DNA of 40,007 bases from Treponema sp. (GCA_031266175.1 JAISBN010000135.1:1-40007), one strand, 5' to 3'. Shown: positions 15,923-24,654, counted from the first letter of the stretch. A program made the numbers and translations. The notes: a model not told the origin generated them from the letters alone.

Positions 15923-17371
15923 TTACGCTTCCGGCAGCTGAAGATAATCTTCATACTCCACCGGTTTAACCGGGGCAAGGGCCAGCCAGGACATGGCTTC
16001 CATAACCTCTTTGGAATAGTCGCCGTAGACCACGGGGTAATGGTGGGAAAAATGCTGTACCAGGATGGTATTGACAAAATCCCTGGCGCTTATGCTCTTT
16101 CTGTTCAGGGTAAGGTTTCCCACCCAGCCCCGGGAGCCGCAGAAACTCTTTTTGGGGTAGTCGATAATATTACCCCCCGCGAGGAACATCTGATCCCACT
16201 CCCCGGCAAAACGGGCGATGGTAACCGGTCCGGAATCAAAAACCATATCGTGGGCCACACCGCAGCCCCTGGGGGGCTTGCCCTTTTTATGGGCCATACC
16301 ACTGTAGTTTGCCCCCAGTTCATAGCCGTTCTTCCTGCCGAACCGTTCCGCCGCCGGACCGCAGTGCCACAGGAGTACGGTATTGTCCGCTTCATCAAAG
16401 GCGGACATGTCCATCAGCATGGTCACATCCTCCGCGATATAGCGGAGGAACAGCATGCTGATGGCGCTGGTCAGATCGCCTTCGCAGGCGGCCACGATCC
16501 CCTTTTCGTTCAGGTTGGCAATGGTAGAACAGACGCTGAACTGGAATTCATCCTGGAATTTGGGCCAGCAGGAAATGGCCAGGGCATCGTATTTGGTGGA
16601 AGCGAGAAAATCGTCATAGGCCTTTTCAAAACGAGCCGCCTGGACAAGCCAGGGTTTGGCAATATCCTGAACGACTTTTGCTCTGCCGGTAATCCGGTCA
16701 ATGTAGGGCTGTATCTCCGCGTCCCGGTAGCTGACTGCCCGGTCCCGGATCTCGTTCCACTCATGGAGCCGGTTGATCCGTATCCCCGGAAGGCGGCGAA
16801 TAATTTTACGCTCATCGTCGTACAGATCGTTAAATCCCGGAGCAATTCCCCCGATAAGGGCCACGCTGGAATTCCGGAGCCGTTTTATGGCCCGCAGGGC
16901 TCGGACCGTGACGGTAAACCGGTCCATAAACAGGGGATCTCCCACATCCCCGTAAAACCACTTAAGGGGAATTTTGTCTTCGTTCAGGTAGTGGCCAATG
17001 ATACCGCTGTACATGTTAATGCTGCAGAAACTGTTAAAGGGCACGGGGCCGTCCTGGGCAAACTCCGGTATAGCCCACAGCCCCAGGACCGCATTCCGCA
17101 CCTTGGCAAAGATCGGGGCCAAAAATCCCGAGGAATAGCTGGTATTCTGCAGCAGAACCATGTCTACTCCCTCTCCTTCCAGGGTTCCGGCCGCTCCGTG
17201 GGCGTCTTCGGGAGTGATAACCGGTTTGGGATAGACATAGAGGGTATAGCCCAATGTTGTCCCCAGACTGTCCAGTTCTTTCGCCATCCGGGCAAATACT
17301 GCTTCCTTATCGCCGAAAAAACTCAATTGGGAAGAACCGACCAACCCTATCTTTAAAGAATCTGCCGCCAT
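15923..17371 (-). CDS. L-fucose/L-arabinose-isomerase-family protein
   Basis: A protein of about 482 residues with the overall pattern of the fucose/arabinose isomerase family: LKIGLVGSSQLSFFGDKEAVF start, then LIGGIAPGFNDLY around 180, YDALAISCWPKFQDEF around 265 and CEGDLTSAISMLFLRYIA around 305, the last typical of the metal-site region. These enzymes interconvert aldoses and ketoses with a divalent metal; the true substrate is unknown. Start at 17371 has AGGGG upstream. An alternative ATG at 17395 lies 12 bases after the -10 and would give a nearly leaderless mRNA with eight more residues. First gene of the leftward sugar operon. Confidence 0.8.
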   Translation of the reverse strand: MAADSLKIGLVGSSQLSFFGDKEAVFARMAKELDSLGTTLGYTLYVYPKPVITPEDAHGAAGTLEGEGVDMVLLQNTSYSSGFLAPIFAKVRNAVLGLWAIPEFAQDGPVPFNSFCSINMYSGIIGHYLNEDKIPLKWFYGDVGDPLFMDRFTVTVRALRAIKRLRNSSVALIGGIAPGFNDLYDDERKIIRRLPGIRINRLHEWNEIRDRAVSYRDAEIQPYIDRITGRAKVVQDIAKPWLVQAARFEKAYDDFLASTKYDALAISCWPKFQDEFQFSVCSTIANLNEKGIVAACEGDLTSAISMLFLRYIAEDVTMLMDMSAFDEADNTVLLWHCGPAAERFGRKNGYELGANYSGMAHKKGKPPRGCGVAHDMVFDSGPVTIARFAGEWDQMFLAGGNIIDYPKKSFCGSRGWVGNLTLNRKSISARDFVNTILVQHFSHHYPVVYGDYSKEVMEAMSWLALAPVKPVEYEDYLQLPEA

Positions 17372-17407
17372 GCCACAGCCCCTTTTATCAGTCATTGATA
17401 AAATGAA

Positions 17408-17436
17408 ATTTTACTATGACTTATCCAATAAGTCAA
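17408..17436 (-). promoter_or_regulatory. Leftward sugar-operon promoter with overlapping operator dyad
   Basis: Minus strand TTGACT (17431-17436), 17-base spacer, TAAAAT (17408-17413). A perfect dyad TGACTTATCCAATAAGTCA (8-base arms, 3-base centre) occupies 17417-17435, within the spacer and the -35. It is a good candidate operator for the ROK regulator of this locus. Confidence 0.8.
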
Positions 17437-17504
17437 ATTCTTTTTTTCAAAAACGCAAAGAAATTTTTAAGCCCTCCAAAACGTTTGATTTCCCATTGTT
17501 CACC

Positions 17505-17531
17505 GTTTCATGGGTTTACTTGTTTCACGGG
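17505..17531 (+). repeat. Direct repeats upstream of the kinase promoter
   Basis: GTTTCATGGG (17505-17514) and GTTTCACGGG (17522-17531), 17 bases apart start to start, end 4 bases before the -35 of the rightward promoter. They may be a regulator-binding pair. Confidence 0.5.
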
Positions 17532-17535
17532 CATC

Positions 17536-17563
17536 TTGACATAACTCTATTCTGAAATATAGT
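17536..17563 (+). promoter_or_regulatory. Rightward sugar-operon promoter, leaderless type
   Basis: TTGACA (17536-17541), 16-base spacer, TATAGT (17558-17563). Six bases follow before the ATG at 17570, and there is no Shine-Dalgarno sequence, so transcription should begin at the start codon. Confidence 0.8.
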
Positions 17564-17569
17564 TATCCC

Positions 17570-18520
17570 ATGGATACTCCAGCGGATATACTCTGCATCG
17601 GCGAAATAGTTATTGATTTTACCCCCGGACGGGAAGAAGCTTCATATATCCGCCACGCGGGAGGGGCTCCGGCTAATGTGGCCATTGCCTTTTCCCGGAT
17701 GGGGGGCCGCTCCGCTTTTTGCGGGAAAGTAGGGGACGATCTTTTTGGGGAATACCTCCTGGGGGTGCTGCGGGATAACGGGGTGCTGGTATGGTGCGGC
17801 GAGCCGGCGGGAGACGCCGTCACCACCATGACCTTTGTAACCCTTAGCGACGGCGGGAACCGTTCTTTTACCTTTGCCCAAAAGACCGGCGCCCATCTGT
17901 TTTTGAACAAAGCGGACATTACCCCCGAAATGATACAAAAGGTAAAGCTGGTGCACACCGGTTCGTCCATGCTTGCCGGGGGAACCGCCCCGGAGGCGGT
18001 TCTGTACGCCCTTAAGGCAGCCAAAGAGCATAAGCTGCCGGTCAGTTTTGATCTGAATTACCGGGCCCTTCAATGGAAAAGTCCCGGGGACTGCCGTGAT
18101 CAGGTTGTCAAGATCCTTCCCTATGTGGATTTCCTTAAGGTCTCCAGCGAAGAGTCCTTTTTATTCGGCGGGGACGGGGAGTTGGCCCGCGTCATGGAAC
18201 GGTACGATATTCCCCTGCTGGTCCTGACCAGGGGAGCCGGCCCCAGCAGTGTTTTCTGGAACGGCCAGGAATGGCAGAGGCCTTCGGTACGGAAAAACGC
18301 CGTGGATACCACCGGCGCGGGGGATGCCTTTTGGGGAACGTTCCTGTATACCCTGCTGTCGGAGGGAGTCCGGAAAAGGGAGGATCTCTCCGGGGCAGCC
18401 ATCGCCAAAGCCCTGCGTTACGGCGTGGCGGCGGGGGAACTGGCGATCCTTAAACCCGGAGCCATCCCGTCATTGCCGCTGAAAGCAGACGTGGAGGAAG
18501 CGCTGGCGCTGTATGAATAA
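17570..18520 (+). CDS. PfkB-family carbohydrate kinase (fructokinase-like)
   Basis: A 316-residue ribokinase-superfamily sugar kinase. The N-terminal GEIVIDFTPGREEASYIRHAGGAPANVAIAF region includes the PfkB signature 1 with di-glycine AGGAPANVA near residue 30. Signature 2 is DTTGAGDAF at about residue 245, with the Asp acting as catalytic base. It should phosphorylate a keto-sugar, most simply fructose or another ketose made by the isomerases of this locus. First gene of the rightward operon; it overlaps the next gene by eight bases. Likely translated from a leaderless mRNA. Confidence 0.9.
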   Translation: MDTPADILCIGEIVIDFTPGREEASYIRHAGGAPANVAIAFSRMGGRSAFCGKVGDDLFGEYLLGVLRDNGVLVWCGEPAGDAVTTMTFVTLSDGGNRSFTFAQKTGAHLFLNKADITPEMIQKVKLVHTGSSMLAGGTAPEAVLYALKAAKEHKLPVSFDLNYRALQWKSPGDCRDQVVKILPYVDFLKVSSEESFLFGGDGELARVMERYDIPLLVLTRGAGPSSVFWNGQEWQRPSVRKNAVDTTGAGDAFWGTFLYTLLSEGVRKREDLSGAAIAKALRYGVAAGELAILKPGAIPSLPLKADVEEALALYE

Positions 18521-19241
18521 ACAGGACCGTTTTTGGGATACGCCCCTTATCTTTTCCCCCTCGCTTATCTGTCTTGATCCCTGCAACCTTGAAAGCCAGG
18601 TGCGGCTTCTGGAAAGCGCCGGCATAGAAACCCTGCACATTGACCTGATCGACGGCCACTTTAGCCCCAGCATGCCCCTGGGCCTGGAAACCGTCAGGGC
18701 GCTGCGAAAAAAAACCCGGCTCCGTTTTGACGCCCATGTCATGACGGAAAACAACGGCTTTTTTATCAAAGAACTTTTAGACACCGGCGTGGACCAGCTT
18801 ATCTTTCACATGGAAACGGAAAAACATCCGGACGCCGCGTTAACAGCCATCAAAAACAGCGGCGTCCGGGCCGGAGTGGCCCTTAAGCCCTCAACGCCCC
18901 TGTCGGTTCTGGAGTATGTCATAGAAAAGTGCGATACGGTGATGCTGATGCTGATCAACCCCGGCTATGCGGGAACCAGCGCTGAAAAACAGGTTCCCTA
19001 CGCGGAGCGGAAGATCGGCGATCTGCGCCGGCTTATCAACGAAAGAAAGCTGCCGGTTAAAATAGAACTGGACGGAAGGATCTCCAGGGAAAATATTGCC
19101 CGGTATGGAAAGGGGCTGGCGGATATCTTTGTCATAGGAAGCACCTGCCTTGGGCCGGATCGTATGGAGACCGACCTGGGGCAGCTGCGGGAACTGCGGG
19201 CCGGAATAACGGCGGAAAGCCCGGGAGCGGAAAACGTATGA
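18513..19241 (+). CDS. Ribulose-/allulose-6-phosphate 3-epimerase family protein
   Basis: A 242-residue phosphate-binding TIM barrel of the Rpe/AlsE family. SPSLICLDPCNLESQ starts the barrel, HIDLIDGHFSPS holds metal-binding His and Asp, FDAHVMT contains the second metal His, and INPGYAG and a late DGRISRENI are the active-site Asp and phosphate regions. AlsE epimerises D-allulose-6-phosphate to fructose-6-phosphate, whereas Rpe acts on pentulose phosphates. The company of a hexulose isomerase makes AlsE activity more likely, but sequence alone does not decide. Coupled to the kinase by overlap; the next gene overlaps by ATGA. Confidence 0.85.
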   Translation: MNKQDRFWDTPLIFSPSLICLDPCNLESQVRLLESAGIETLHIDLIDGHFSPSMPLGLETVRALRKKTRLRFDAHVMTENNGFFIKELLDTGVDQLIFHMETEKHPDAALTAIKNSGVRAGVALKPSTPLSVLEYVIEKCDTVMLMLINPGYAGTSAEKQVPYAERKIGDLRRLINERKLPVKIELDGRISRENIARYGKGLADIFVIGSTCLGPDRMETDLGQLRELRAGITAESPGAENV

Positions 19242-19804
19242 GTGAAGAACCCTTTGTCAGATTCAGGACCATGATCCTGGGGGAAATCGGAGCGGCCCTG
19301 GCGGAAACGGACCCCCGTTCCGTGGAAGAGCTGACCGACCGCATTTTAGGGGCGAAAAAAGTTTTCTGCGTGGGCGTGGGGCGGGTACTGCTTTCCCTCC
19401 AGGCCTTTACCAAGCGGCTGGCCCATCTTGGCGTGGACGCCCATTTTGTGGGAGAAATTACCGAACCGGCGATAACCAAAGAGGATCTGCTGATCGCCGG
19501 ATCGGGCAGCGGGGAAAGCCTTTTCCCCCTTTCCATTGTCCGGAAAGCAAAAAGCCTGGGGGCAGCGGTAGCCCACATAGGGTCCAACCCCCGAAGCGCC
19601 ATGGCGGAGTATACCGACGTGATGGTCCGCGTCCCCGTCCGTACCAAGCTGGCGCTGGAAGACGAAATCAGGTCCGGGCAGCCCATGACATCCCTCTTTG
19701 AACAATCCCTGCTGATCCTGGGTGATATTATTGCCTGCGTCATCATCGAGAAAAAAGGGCTTGATCTGCATACACTCTGGCAGTTCCACGCGAACCTTGA
19801 ATAG
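19238..19804 (+). CDS. hxlB: 6-phospho-3-hexuloisomerase (SIS domain)
   Basis: A 188-residue single-SIS-domain protein. KKVFCVGVGRVLLSLQAFTKRLAHLG, the phosphosugar loop AGSGSGES (around residues 87-94) and LFEQSLLILGDII near the end match 6-phospho-3-hexuloisomerase, which converts D-arabino-3-hexulose-6-phosphate to fructose-6-phosphate. In methylotrophs the partner is hexulose-phosphate synthase, but here no synthase is seen; the neighbour is an Rpe/AlsE protein. The enzyme therefore probably acts on a phosphorylated ketose of a sugar pathway. The start overlaps the upstream stop (ATGA). Confidence 0.85.
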   Translation: MSEEPFVRFRTMILGEIGAALAETDPRSVEELTDRILGAKKVFCVGVGRVLLSLQAFTKRLAHLGVDAHFVGEITEPAITKEDLLIAGSGSGESLFPLSIVRKAKSLGAAVAHIGSNPRSAMAEYTDVMVRVPVRTKLALEDEIRSGQPMTSLFEQSLLILGDIIACVIIEKKGLDLHTLWQFHANLE

Positions 19805-19813
19805 GAGGACCCC

Positions 19814-20851
19814 ATGTCCGAAAAATCCCTGGCGGCCTATGTGGGCAGCATGCAGCAGCTTGCCGGCGTCCGTCCCATCACCTATACGGAGGGACGTTCC
19901 GGCGGGATGAAGGCTTTTGAAGTAACGTGCGGCCCGTTCCGGTTTACCGTTATGGCGGATAAATGCCTTGATATCGCCGACTTCAGCTACCGGGGGATCA
20001 ATTTTGATTTTCTGTCAAAGCCCGGCCTGATGGGACGGAATCATTTTGACACCCACGGGCGGGAAGCCCAGCGCAGCATCATGGGGGGGCTCTTTTTTAC
20101 CTGCGGCCTGGAAAATATCTGCCCGCCCTGTACCGACGGCGGAATCAACTACCCCATGCACGGCCGCCTGCGCACCACCCCCGCGGAACACCTCTCCGCC
20201 GACGCCGCGTGGGCAGACGGCGAATACCGGATCTCCCTTTCCGGCGAGATCCGGGAGGCGGAGCTCTTCGGCGAGAACATGCTGCTGCGCCGTTCCATTA
20301 CCACCGCCCTGGGCAGAAAAGACATTGTTATTCGGGATGTTTTTAAAAACTGCGGCTACGAAACCCAGCCCTTTATGCTGCTGTACCACTTTAATTTCGG
20401 CTATCCCTTCCTGAAAGAAGGATGCCGCCTGATCCTGCCCTCCGTAAAAACGGAAGCCCGGGACGCCGCGGGGGATCTGTCCCGGTGGAATGTCATGGAC
20501 CCGCCCGCCGCCGGCGCCGGTGAACAGGCCTTTATCCACGAGCTCCGCGCCGACGCGGAGGGCAATACCTTTGCGGCGCTTGTTAATGAAGATCTCCGGA
20601 TGGCGGTAAAGCTGTCTTTCAATAAAAAGTACCTGCCCCGTTTTATGGAATGGAAATCCACCGCCGCCGGGGACTATGTGATGGGCCTGGAACCGGCCAA
20701 CAGCAGCATCTTTGGAAGGCTGGAGCAGAAAAAACAGGGCCTGCCGGTGCTGGAACCCTTTGAAAGCCGGGGGATCGAAATAAAACTGGAAGTGGCGGAT
20801 GGGCCGGAAGAAATAAAGGCCCTTCAAAGCCACCCGCTGCTGCACCAATAG
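19814..20851 (+). CDS. DUF4432 / aldose-1-epimerase-family protein
   Basis: A 345-residue protein with the galactose-mutarotase-like fold of the DUF4432 group. Visible features: GMKAFEVTCGPFRFTVMADKCLDIADFSYRG near residue 35, GLEN and NYPMHGRL around 100-115 with the conserved His, LLYHFNFGYP around 190 with another His, and LEPANSSIFGR near 300. Family members bind sugars and probably interconvert anomers; no member of this group here can be assigned a substrate. AGGAGG precedes the ATG, 9 bases after the hexuloisomerase gene. Its stop codon lies in the Shine-Dalgarno-like start of the hairpin element that follows. Confidence 0.8.
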   Translation: MSEKSLAAYVGSMQQLAGVRPITYTEGRSGGMKAFEVTCGPFRFTVMADKCLDIADFSYRGINFDFLSKPGLMGRNHFDTHGREAQRSIMGGLFFTCGLENICPPCTDGGINYPMHGRLRTTPAEHLSADAAWADGEYRISLSGEIREAELFGENMLLRRSITTALGRKDIVIRDVFKNCGYETQPFMLLYHFNFGYPFLKEGCRLILPSVKTEARDAAGDLSRWNVMDPPAAGAGEQAFIHELRADAEGNTFAALVNEDLRMAVKLSFNKKYLPRFMEWKSTAAGDYVMGLEPANSSIFGRLEQKKQGLPVLEPFESRGIEIKLEVADGPEEIKALQSHPLLHQ

Positions 20852-20858
20852 GAGTTAT

Positions 20859-20919
20859 CATGAACGCCCCGCGTTCATGCTCGACTTGCCGCCGGCGGCG
20901 GACGCCGGCGCCGTTTTTT
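20859..20919 (+). other. Two-hairpin intergenic RNA element, copy 1
   Basis: First hairpin: CATGAACGC and GCGTTCATG around a CCC loop (20859-20879), preceded by TAGGAG that overlaps the previous stop codon. Second hairpin: CGCCGGCG twice around GCGGA (20890-20910), then CCG and six T residues. TATAGGAGG and the start of the D-lyxose-isomerase-like gene follow. The same architecture appears on the minus strand at 24673-24727. A short frame starts at the ATG inside hairpin 1 with a good ribosome-binding site but runs out of frame into the next gene, so it is not called as a gene. Confidence 0.7.
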
Positions 20920-20932
20920 ATAGGAGGTTACT

Positions 20933-21619
20933 ATGAAACGTTCGGAGATCAATGGACAGTTAAAAAAAGCTACCGCGTTTGTCGAACAGCTGGGATTCCG
21001 TCTTCCCCCCTTTACGTACTGGACGCCCAAAGACTGGGAAAGCAAAGGGCACGAATATGACGAGATCAGGGACAATATGCTCGGCTGGGATGTAACGGAT
21101 TACGGAGAAGGGTGCTTTGAAAAACTGGGACTGGTGCTGGTGACCATCCGCAACGGAAACCAGCACAAACAGAAACAGTACCCCAAGCCCTACGCGGAAA
21201 AGATCTTCATCCTTGGGCAGAACCAGGTATCGCCCATGCATTTCCACTGGATAAAAATGGAAGATATTATCAACCGGGGCGGCGGAAACCTGCTGGTACA
21301 GCTGTACAACAAAAATGAAGACAACAAACTGGCGGATACCGATGTGCTGGTAAAGCAGGACGGAAGGAGCTATCACCTGCCCGCGGGATCAAAAATAAAA
21401 CTAACCCCCGGCGAAAGCATCTCCTTCGAAAAAGAAGTGTTCCACGAGCTTACGGTAGAACCCGGAACGGGCGCGGTCCTGGCCGGTGAAGTAAGCCAGT
21501 GTAACGACGACAACACGGACAATTTCTTTTTACAGCCCCTGGGGCGTTTCCCCACAATAGAAGAGGATGAACCCCCGTTCAGGTTGTTGTGCAACGAATA
21601 TCCCCCCGCCGGGGATTAA
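20933..21619 (+). CDS. D-lyxose/D-mannose ketol-isomerase-like cupin
   Basis: A 228-residue cupin enzyme of the D-lyxose isomerase family. KRSEINGQLKKA and the PPFTYWTPKDW segment match the family start. MHFHWIKMEDI (two metal-binding His and a Glu, about residues 102-112) and a later HEL (about residue 165) provide the metal site. Family enzymes isomerise D-lyxose to D-xylulose and D-mannose to D-fructose. In this operon it would produce the ketose for the PfkB kinase, although the transporter suggests glucose or galactose, so substrate is open. AGGAGG precedes the ATG, directly behind the two-hairpin element; a terminator follows. Confidence 0.88.
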   Translation: MKRSEINGQLKKATAFVEQLGFRLPPFTYWTPKDWESKGHEYDEIRDNMLGWDVTDYGEGCFEKLGLVLVTIRNGNQHKQKQYPKPYAEKIFILGQNQVSPMHFHWIKMEDIINRGGGNLLVQLYNKNEDNKLADTDVLVKQDGRSYHLPAGSKIKLTPGESISFEKEVFHELTVEPGTGAVLAGEVSQCNDDNTDNFFLQPLGRFPTIEEDEPPFRLLCNEYPPAGD

Positions 21620-21633
21620 AGTCCGCGGACTTT
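21618..21633. terminator. Palindrome at the end of the lyxose-isomerase-like gene
   Basis: AAAGTCCGCGGACTTT is a perfect 16-base palindrome that starts in the TAA stop codon and continues with a T. It could terminate the rightward operon. Confidence 0.55.
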
Positions 21634-21678
21634 TCTAAAGACCCTGGCCCGGGGGGAACGCGCTGCTTTCGCCAGCAT

Positions 21679-21710
21679 GCCAAAATCCGCCATGGATGGC
21701 GGATTTTGGC
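21679..21710. terminator. Long convergent terminator hairpin
   Basis: A perfect 14-base-pair stem (21679-21692 with 21697-21710) closes on a TGGA loop. It lies 4 bases beyond the copA stop on the minus strand and 60 bases after the rightward operon, so it probably serves both converging transcripts. Confidence 0.75.
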
Positions 21711-21714
21711 ACCG

Positions 21715-24105
21715 TTAGGGCTTGAACCGTTTGAGCCGCAGCGCGTTGGTCACCACCGATACCGAGGAAAGGCTCATGGCGGCGGCGGCAAAGATCGGGT
21801 TAAGGAGCGGCCCGCCGAAGAGGTAGAGCGCCCCCGCGGCAATGGGAATCCCCAGGGTGTTATACCCGAAGGCCCAGAACAGATTCTGCCTGATGTTCCT
21901 GATGGTTTTTCTGCTGAGGGTAATCGCCGTGGAAACATCCGTAAGGTCGCCGCGCATCAGGACTATGTCCGCGGATTCCATCGCCACATCGGTACCGCTG
22001 CCGATGGCAATGCCCACATCCGCCTGGGCCAGGGCCGGCGCGTCGTTGATGCCGTCCCCCACCATGGCGACAAAGCGCCGGCCCTTTTCCGCGCCGGTTT
22101 CCCCCTGCAACTTTTTGACTTCCGCGGATTTGTCCTGCGGCAGTACCTCGGACAGCACCCGGTCAATCCCCACCTGTCCGGCGATGGCCGAGGCGGTTTT
22201 GGCGTTGTCGCCGGTGATCATGACCACCTCGATCCCCATCCGGTGAAGGCGTTCGATGGCTCCTTTGCTGGAAGGCTTTACCACGTCGGCCACCGCGACA
22301 ATTCCCGCCATGGTTCCGTCCAGGGCGGCGTACATCGGGGTCTTTCCTTCCCCGGCCAGCCGGTCCGAGTCGGCTTCCAGTTCACCCAGGGCAATCCCCC
22401 GCTCGTCCATGAGTTTTCTGTTTCCCGCCAGAATACGGCGCGGGGTCTCGCCTCGGGGAGGTGCCGCGTCTGCTGCCGCCGGGCCGCCGTCCGCTGACGC
22501 GGACGGATCCGCGGCCCCGGTTTCCGCCGCCAGTTCCGCCTCGATGCCCCTGCCGGGGATTGCCTCAAACCGGGAAACCGTAAACAGTTCCAGTCCCCGC
22601 TCCTCCGCGCCGGCGGCGATTGCCTCTCCCAGGGGATGTTCCGATCCCTTTTCGGCGGACGCGGTGATCCGCAGCAGGTAGTCCGGGTCAATGCCCGGCC
22701 GGGTTACAATGTCGGTTACCTTGGGTTTTCCTTCGGTGATGGTCCCGGTTTTGTCAAAGACGATGGTCCGGATCCGGTGGGCCGTCTCCAGGGCTTCGCC
22801 GCTTTTAATCAGGATGCCGTTTTCCGCCCCCTTGCCGGTACCCACCATGATTGCCGTGGGGGTGGCAAGTCCCAGCGCGCAGGGGCAGGCGATGACCAGG
22901 ACGGAAATAAAAATCGTCAGCGAAAATTCCAGCGCCGTTTTTCCGGCGGGCAGGGTCACCAGCCCCGCGGAGACCGCGGCAAACCAGGCGATCCCCGCCG
23001 CGGCAGCAATCACGCAGACGATGGGCACAAAATACCCCGCCACAATATCCGCCAGCTGCGCGATGGGCGCCCTGGAACCCTGGGCGTCTTCTACCAGTTT
23101 GATAATCTGCGCCAGGGCGGTATCGCCGCCGGTTTTTTCCGCCCTGAACCGGATAAGGCCGTTGCTGTTTATCGTGGCCCCGTAGACCTTGTCCCCCTGC
23201 TTTTTGTCCACCGGCATACTCTCCCCGGTCAGCATGGATTCGTCGATGGCGGTATGCCCTTCGGTGACCGTCCCGTCCACGGGGATCTTTGCTCCGGGCT
23301 TGACCAGGATAATGTCGCCGGGGACTACTTCGTCAATGGAGATTTCCCGTTCCGTTCCGTTTTCAATAATGATCGCCGTCCTGGGGGCCAGGCCCATGAG
23401 CTTTTTAATCGCCTCGCTGGTCCGTCCCTTTGATACCGCTTCCAGCGATTTGCCCAACAGGATCAGGGCGATGATCACCCCCGCGGTTTCAAAGTACAGG
23501 GAATCCACCGCGTGGAAATTCCCCCGGCTAATCTGGAACAGGTTATAGACGCTGTATATCACCGCGGCGGAGGTGCCGACGGCGATCAGGGAATCCATGT
23601 TGGGGCTTCCGTGGATCAGGTTCCTGAACCCGGCGGTATAAAAGCGGTAGCCCACTCCCACAATAGGAAGAACCAGAATCAGTTCCGTCAGGCCGTAGAC
23701 CAGGGGAAAGTGCATCGGCGCCAGGGCTTTCGGGAAGGGCAGGACAAACCAGGAAGAGTCCCCCATCATGGCCGACAGCATGGGGGCCATGGCAATGTAG
23801 AGCAGGGGCAGCCCCAGGGCCGCGGCGGCGATGAACTTTCTCCAGAGGGTTTTAATTTCCCGTTCCTTCCGCAGCTTGTCTTCGTCGGAACCGGAAAGAT
23901 CCAGGGCCTTATACCCCGCCTTTTCGATGGTTTCCTTGATTGCGGAGATCCTGATGGTTCCCGGATCGTAAACCACCGCTGCTTTTTCCGTGGCCAGGTT
24001 TACCGTCACGGTTTCAATTCCCGCCAGTTTTCGTATGGCCCTTTCAACCCTGGATGAACAGGCCGCGCAGGTCATTCCCCCCACAGGGATGGTTACCGAT
24101 TGCAT
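21715..24105 (-). CDS. copA: Copper-translocating P-type ATPase CopA
   Basis: A 796-residue P1B ATPase in the inner membrane, exporting Cu(I) with ATP. One N-terminal heavy-metal domain has GMTCAAC (Cys13, Cys16). The transport motif CPC is at 407-409, the phosphorylated Asp451 lies in DKTGT, the HP locus is SEHPLG (His490), and GDGIND marks the late hinge motif. An Ala/Pro/Gly-rich insertion of about 30 residues lies at 526-556 in the nucleotide-binding domain. Downstream is a terminator; upstream is a TATAAT-bearing dyad. GAGGAG precedes the ATG at 24105. Its neighbours form a copper-handling set. Confidence 0.95.
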   Translation of the reverse strand: MQSVTIPVGGMTCAACSSRVERAIRKLAGIETVTVNLATEKAAVVYDPGTIRISAIKETIEKAGYKALDLSGSDEDKLRKEREIKTLWRKFIAAAALGLPLLYIAMAPMLSAMMGDSSWFVLPFPKALAPMHFPLVYGLTELILVLPIVGVGYRFYTAGFRNLIHGSPNMDSLIAVGTSAAVIYSVYNLFQISRGNFHAVDSLYFETAGVIIALILLGKSLEAVSKGRTSEAIKKLMGLAPRTAIIIENGTEREISIDEVVPGDIILVKPGAKIPVDGTVTEGHTAIDESMLTGESMPVDKKQGDKVYGATINSNGLIRFRAEKTGGDTALAQIIKLVEDAQGSRAPIAQLADIVAGYFVPIVCVIAAAAGIAWFAAVSAGLVTLPAGKTALEFSLTIFISVLVIACPCALGLATPTAIMVGTGKGAENGILIKSGEALETAHRIRTIVFDKTGTITEGKPKVTDIVTRPGIDPDYLLRITASAEKGSEHPLGEAIAAGAEERGLELFTVSRFEAIPGRGIEAELAAETGAADPSASADGGPAAADAAPPRGETPRRILAGNRKLMDERGIALGELEADSDRLAGEGKTPMYAALDGTMAGIVAVADVVKPSSKGAIERLHRMGIEVVMITGDNAKTASAIAGQVGIDRVLSEVLPQDKSAEVKKLQGETGAEKGRRFVAMVGDGINDAPALAQADVGIAIGSGTDVAMESADIVLMRGDLTDVSTAITLSRKTIRNIRQNLFWAFGYNTLGIPIAAGALYLFGGPLLNPIFAAAAMSLSSVSVVTNALRLKRFKP

Positions 24106-24128
24106 AATGTGCTCCTCATTTAAAAATA

Positions 24129-24143
24129 CGGAATTATATTCCG
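24129..24143 (-). promoter_or_regulatory. TATAAT promoter element within an operator-like dyad before copA
   Basis: CGGAATTATATTCCG (plus strand) has 6-base arms around TAT; on the minus strand it contains TATAAT (24133-24138). No good -35 was found, so activator or repressor control at this dyad is plausible. Transcription would begin about 21 bases upstream of the copA ATG. Confidence 0.5.
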
Positions 24144-24183
24144 CAAAAATATGTACGCTGAAAAAATTAAAATACGAAGTATG

Positions 24184-24654
24184 TTAATTCCTTTTCCACC
24201 GGGCAAATACTTCCCGGGCCCGGACAAGATATTCCTTCGGGATGATGATGGTCGACGCGGTGACCGTCTTATACTCCTTAGGGATTGGAACGGGATTACA
24301 GCCCCCGGACCTGACTTCCACCTGGCTCATCCTGAAACGCTTGCCGCAGTTCTGGCAGACCAGGACCGTTCCCTGCTGTTTGTAAAAACCCCGGCCCGAA
24401 CGATAGCAGACCTGGCAGGTGTTAAAGGCTGTCCGGATCGTGCCGTCCGGCGCTTTAACCGCCAGCACTTCTATTCTGGTACCCTGGATGTCCACCGGAT
24501 AGAACACGGCGTTTTCGCCCAGGTCGGCGATCTGTATCACCAGATCCCTGTCCGCGACCGGGGGCTTTACTACATTAAGCTGACTGCCCTGGGCAAAGGC
24601 CGCCGCCGCGATCGCGAAGACCATCCCCGCGCAAACGATCTTTTTCATTTTCAT
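24184..24654 (-). CDS. DUF2318-type secreted Cys protein
   Basis: A 156-residue protein with a signal peptide (MKMKKIVCAGMVFAIAAAAFA). The DUF2318 signature is clear: NTCQVCYRSGRGFYKQQGT, then CQNCGKRF and GGCNPVP, giving two CxxC pairs and one more Cys. The family is found with membrane metal-transport or redox proteins; the cysteines probably bind metal. ATG at 24654 is chosen since GAGGAG precedes it and the signal peptide begins there. A longer frame begins at 24726 within the hairpin element and is in frame, but adds 24 residues without signal-peptide character. It stands between copA and the SafE-like gene, so copper or iron handling is likely. Confidence 0.85.
   Translation of the reverse strand: MKMKKIVCAGMVFAIAAAAFAQGSQLNVVKPPVADRDLVIQIADLGENAVFYPVDIQGTRIEVLAVKAPDGTIRTAFNTCQVCYRSGRGFYKQQGTVLVCQNCGKRFRMSQVEVRSGGCNPVPIPKEYKTVTASTIIIPKEYLVRAREVFARWKRN

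Noticed and set aside
16040-17356. 438-codon frame antisense to the fucose/arabinose-isomerase-like gene
   Set aside because: No family features or ribosome-binding site; the opposite strand is well supported.
18513-19241. Reading the epimerase-like gene as hexulose-6-phosphate synthase, the usual partner of the hexuloisomerase
   Set aside because: It has the SPSL, HIDLIDG and DAHVMT motifs of the Rpe/AlsE family, not the ALD start of the synthase.
20860-21060. 66-codon frame starting in hairpin 1 of the intergenic element, with a good ribosome-binding site
   Set aside because: It runs out of frame into the lyxose-isomerase-like gene and is Arg/Pro-rich; more likely a by-product of the hairpin, or at most a leader peptide.
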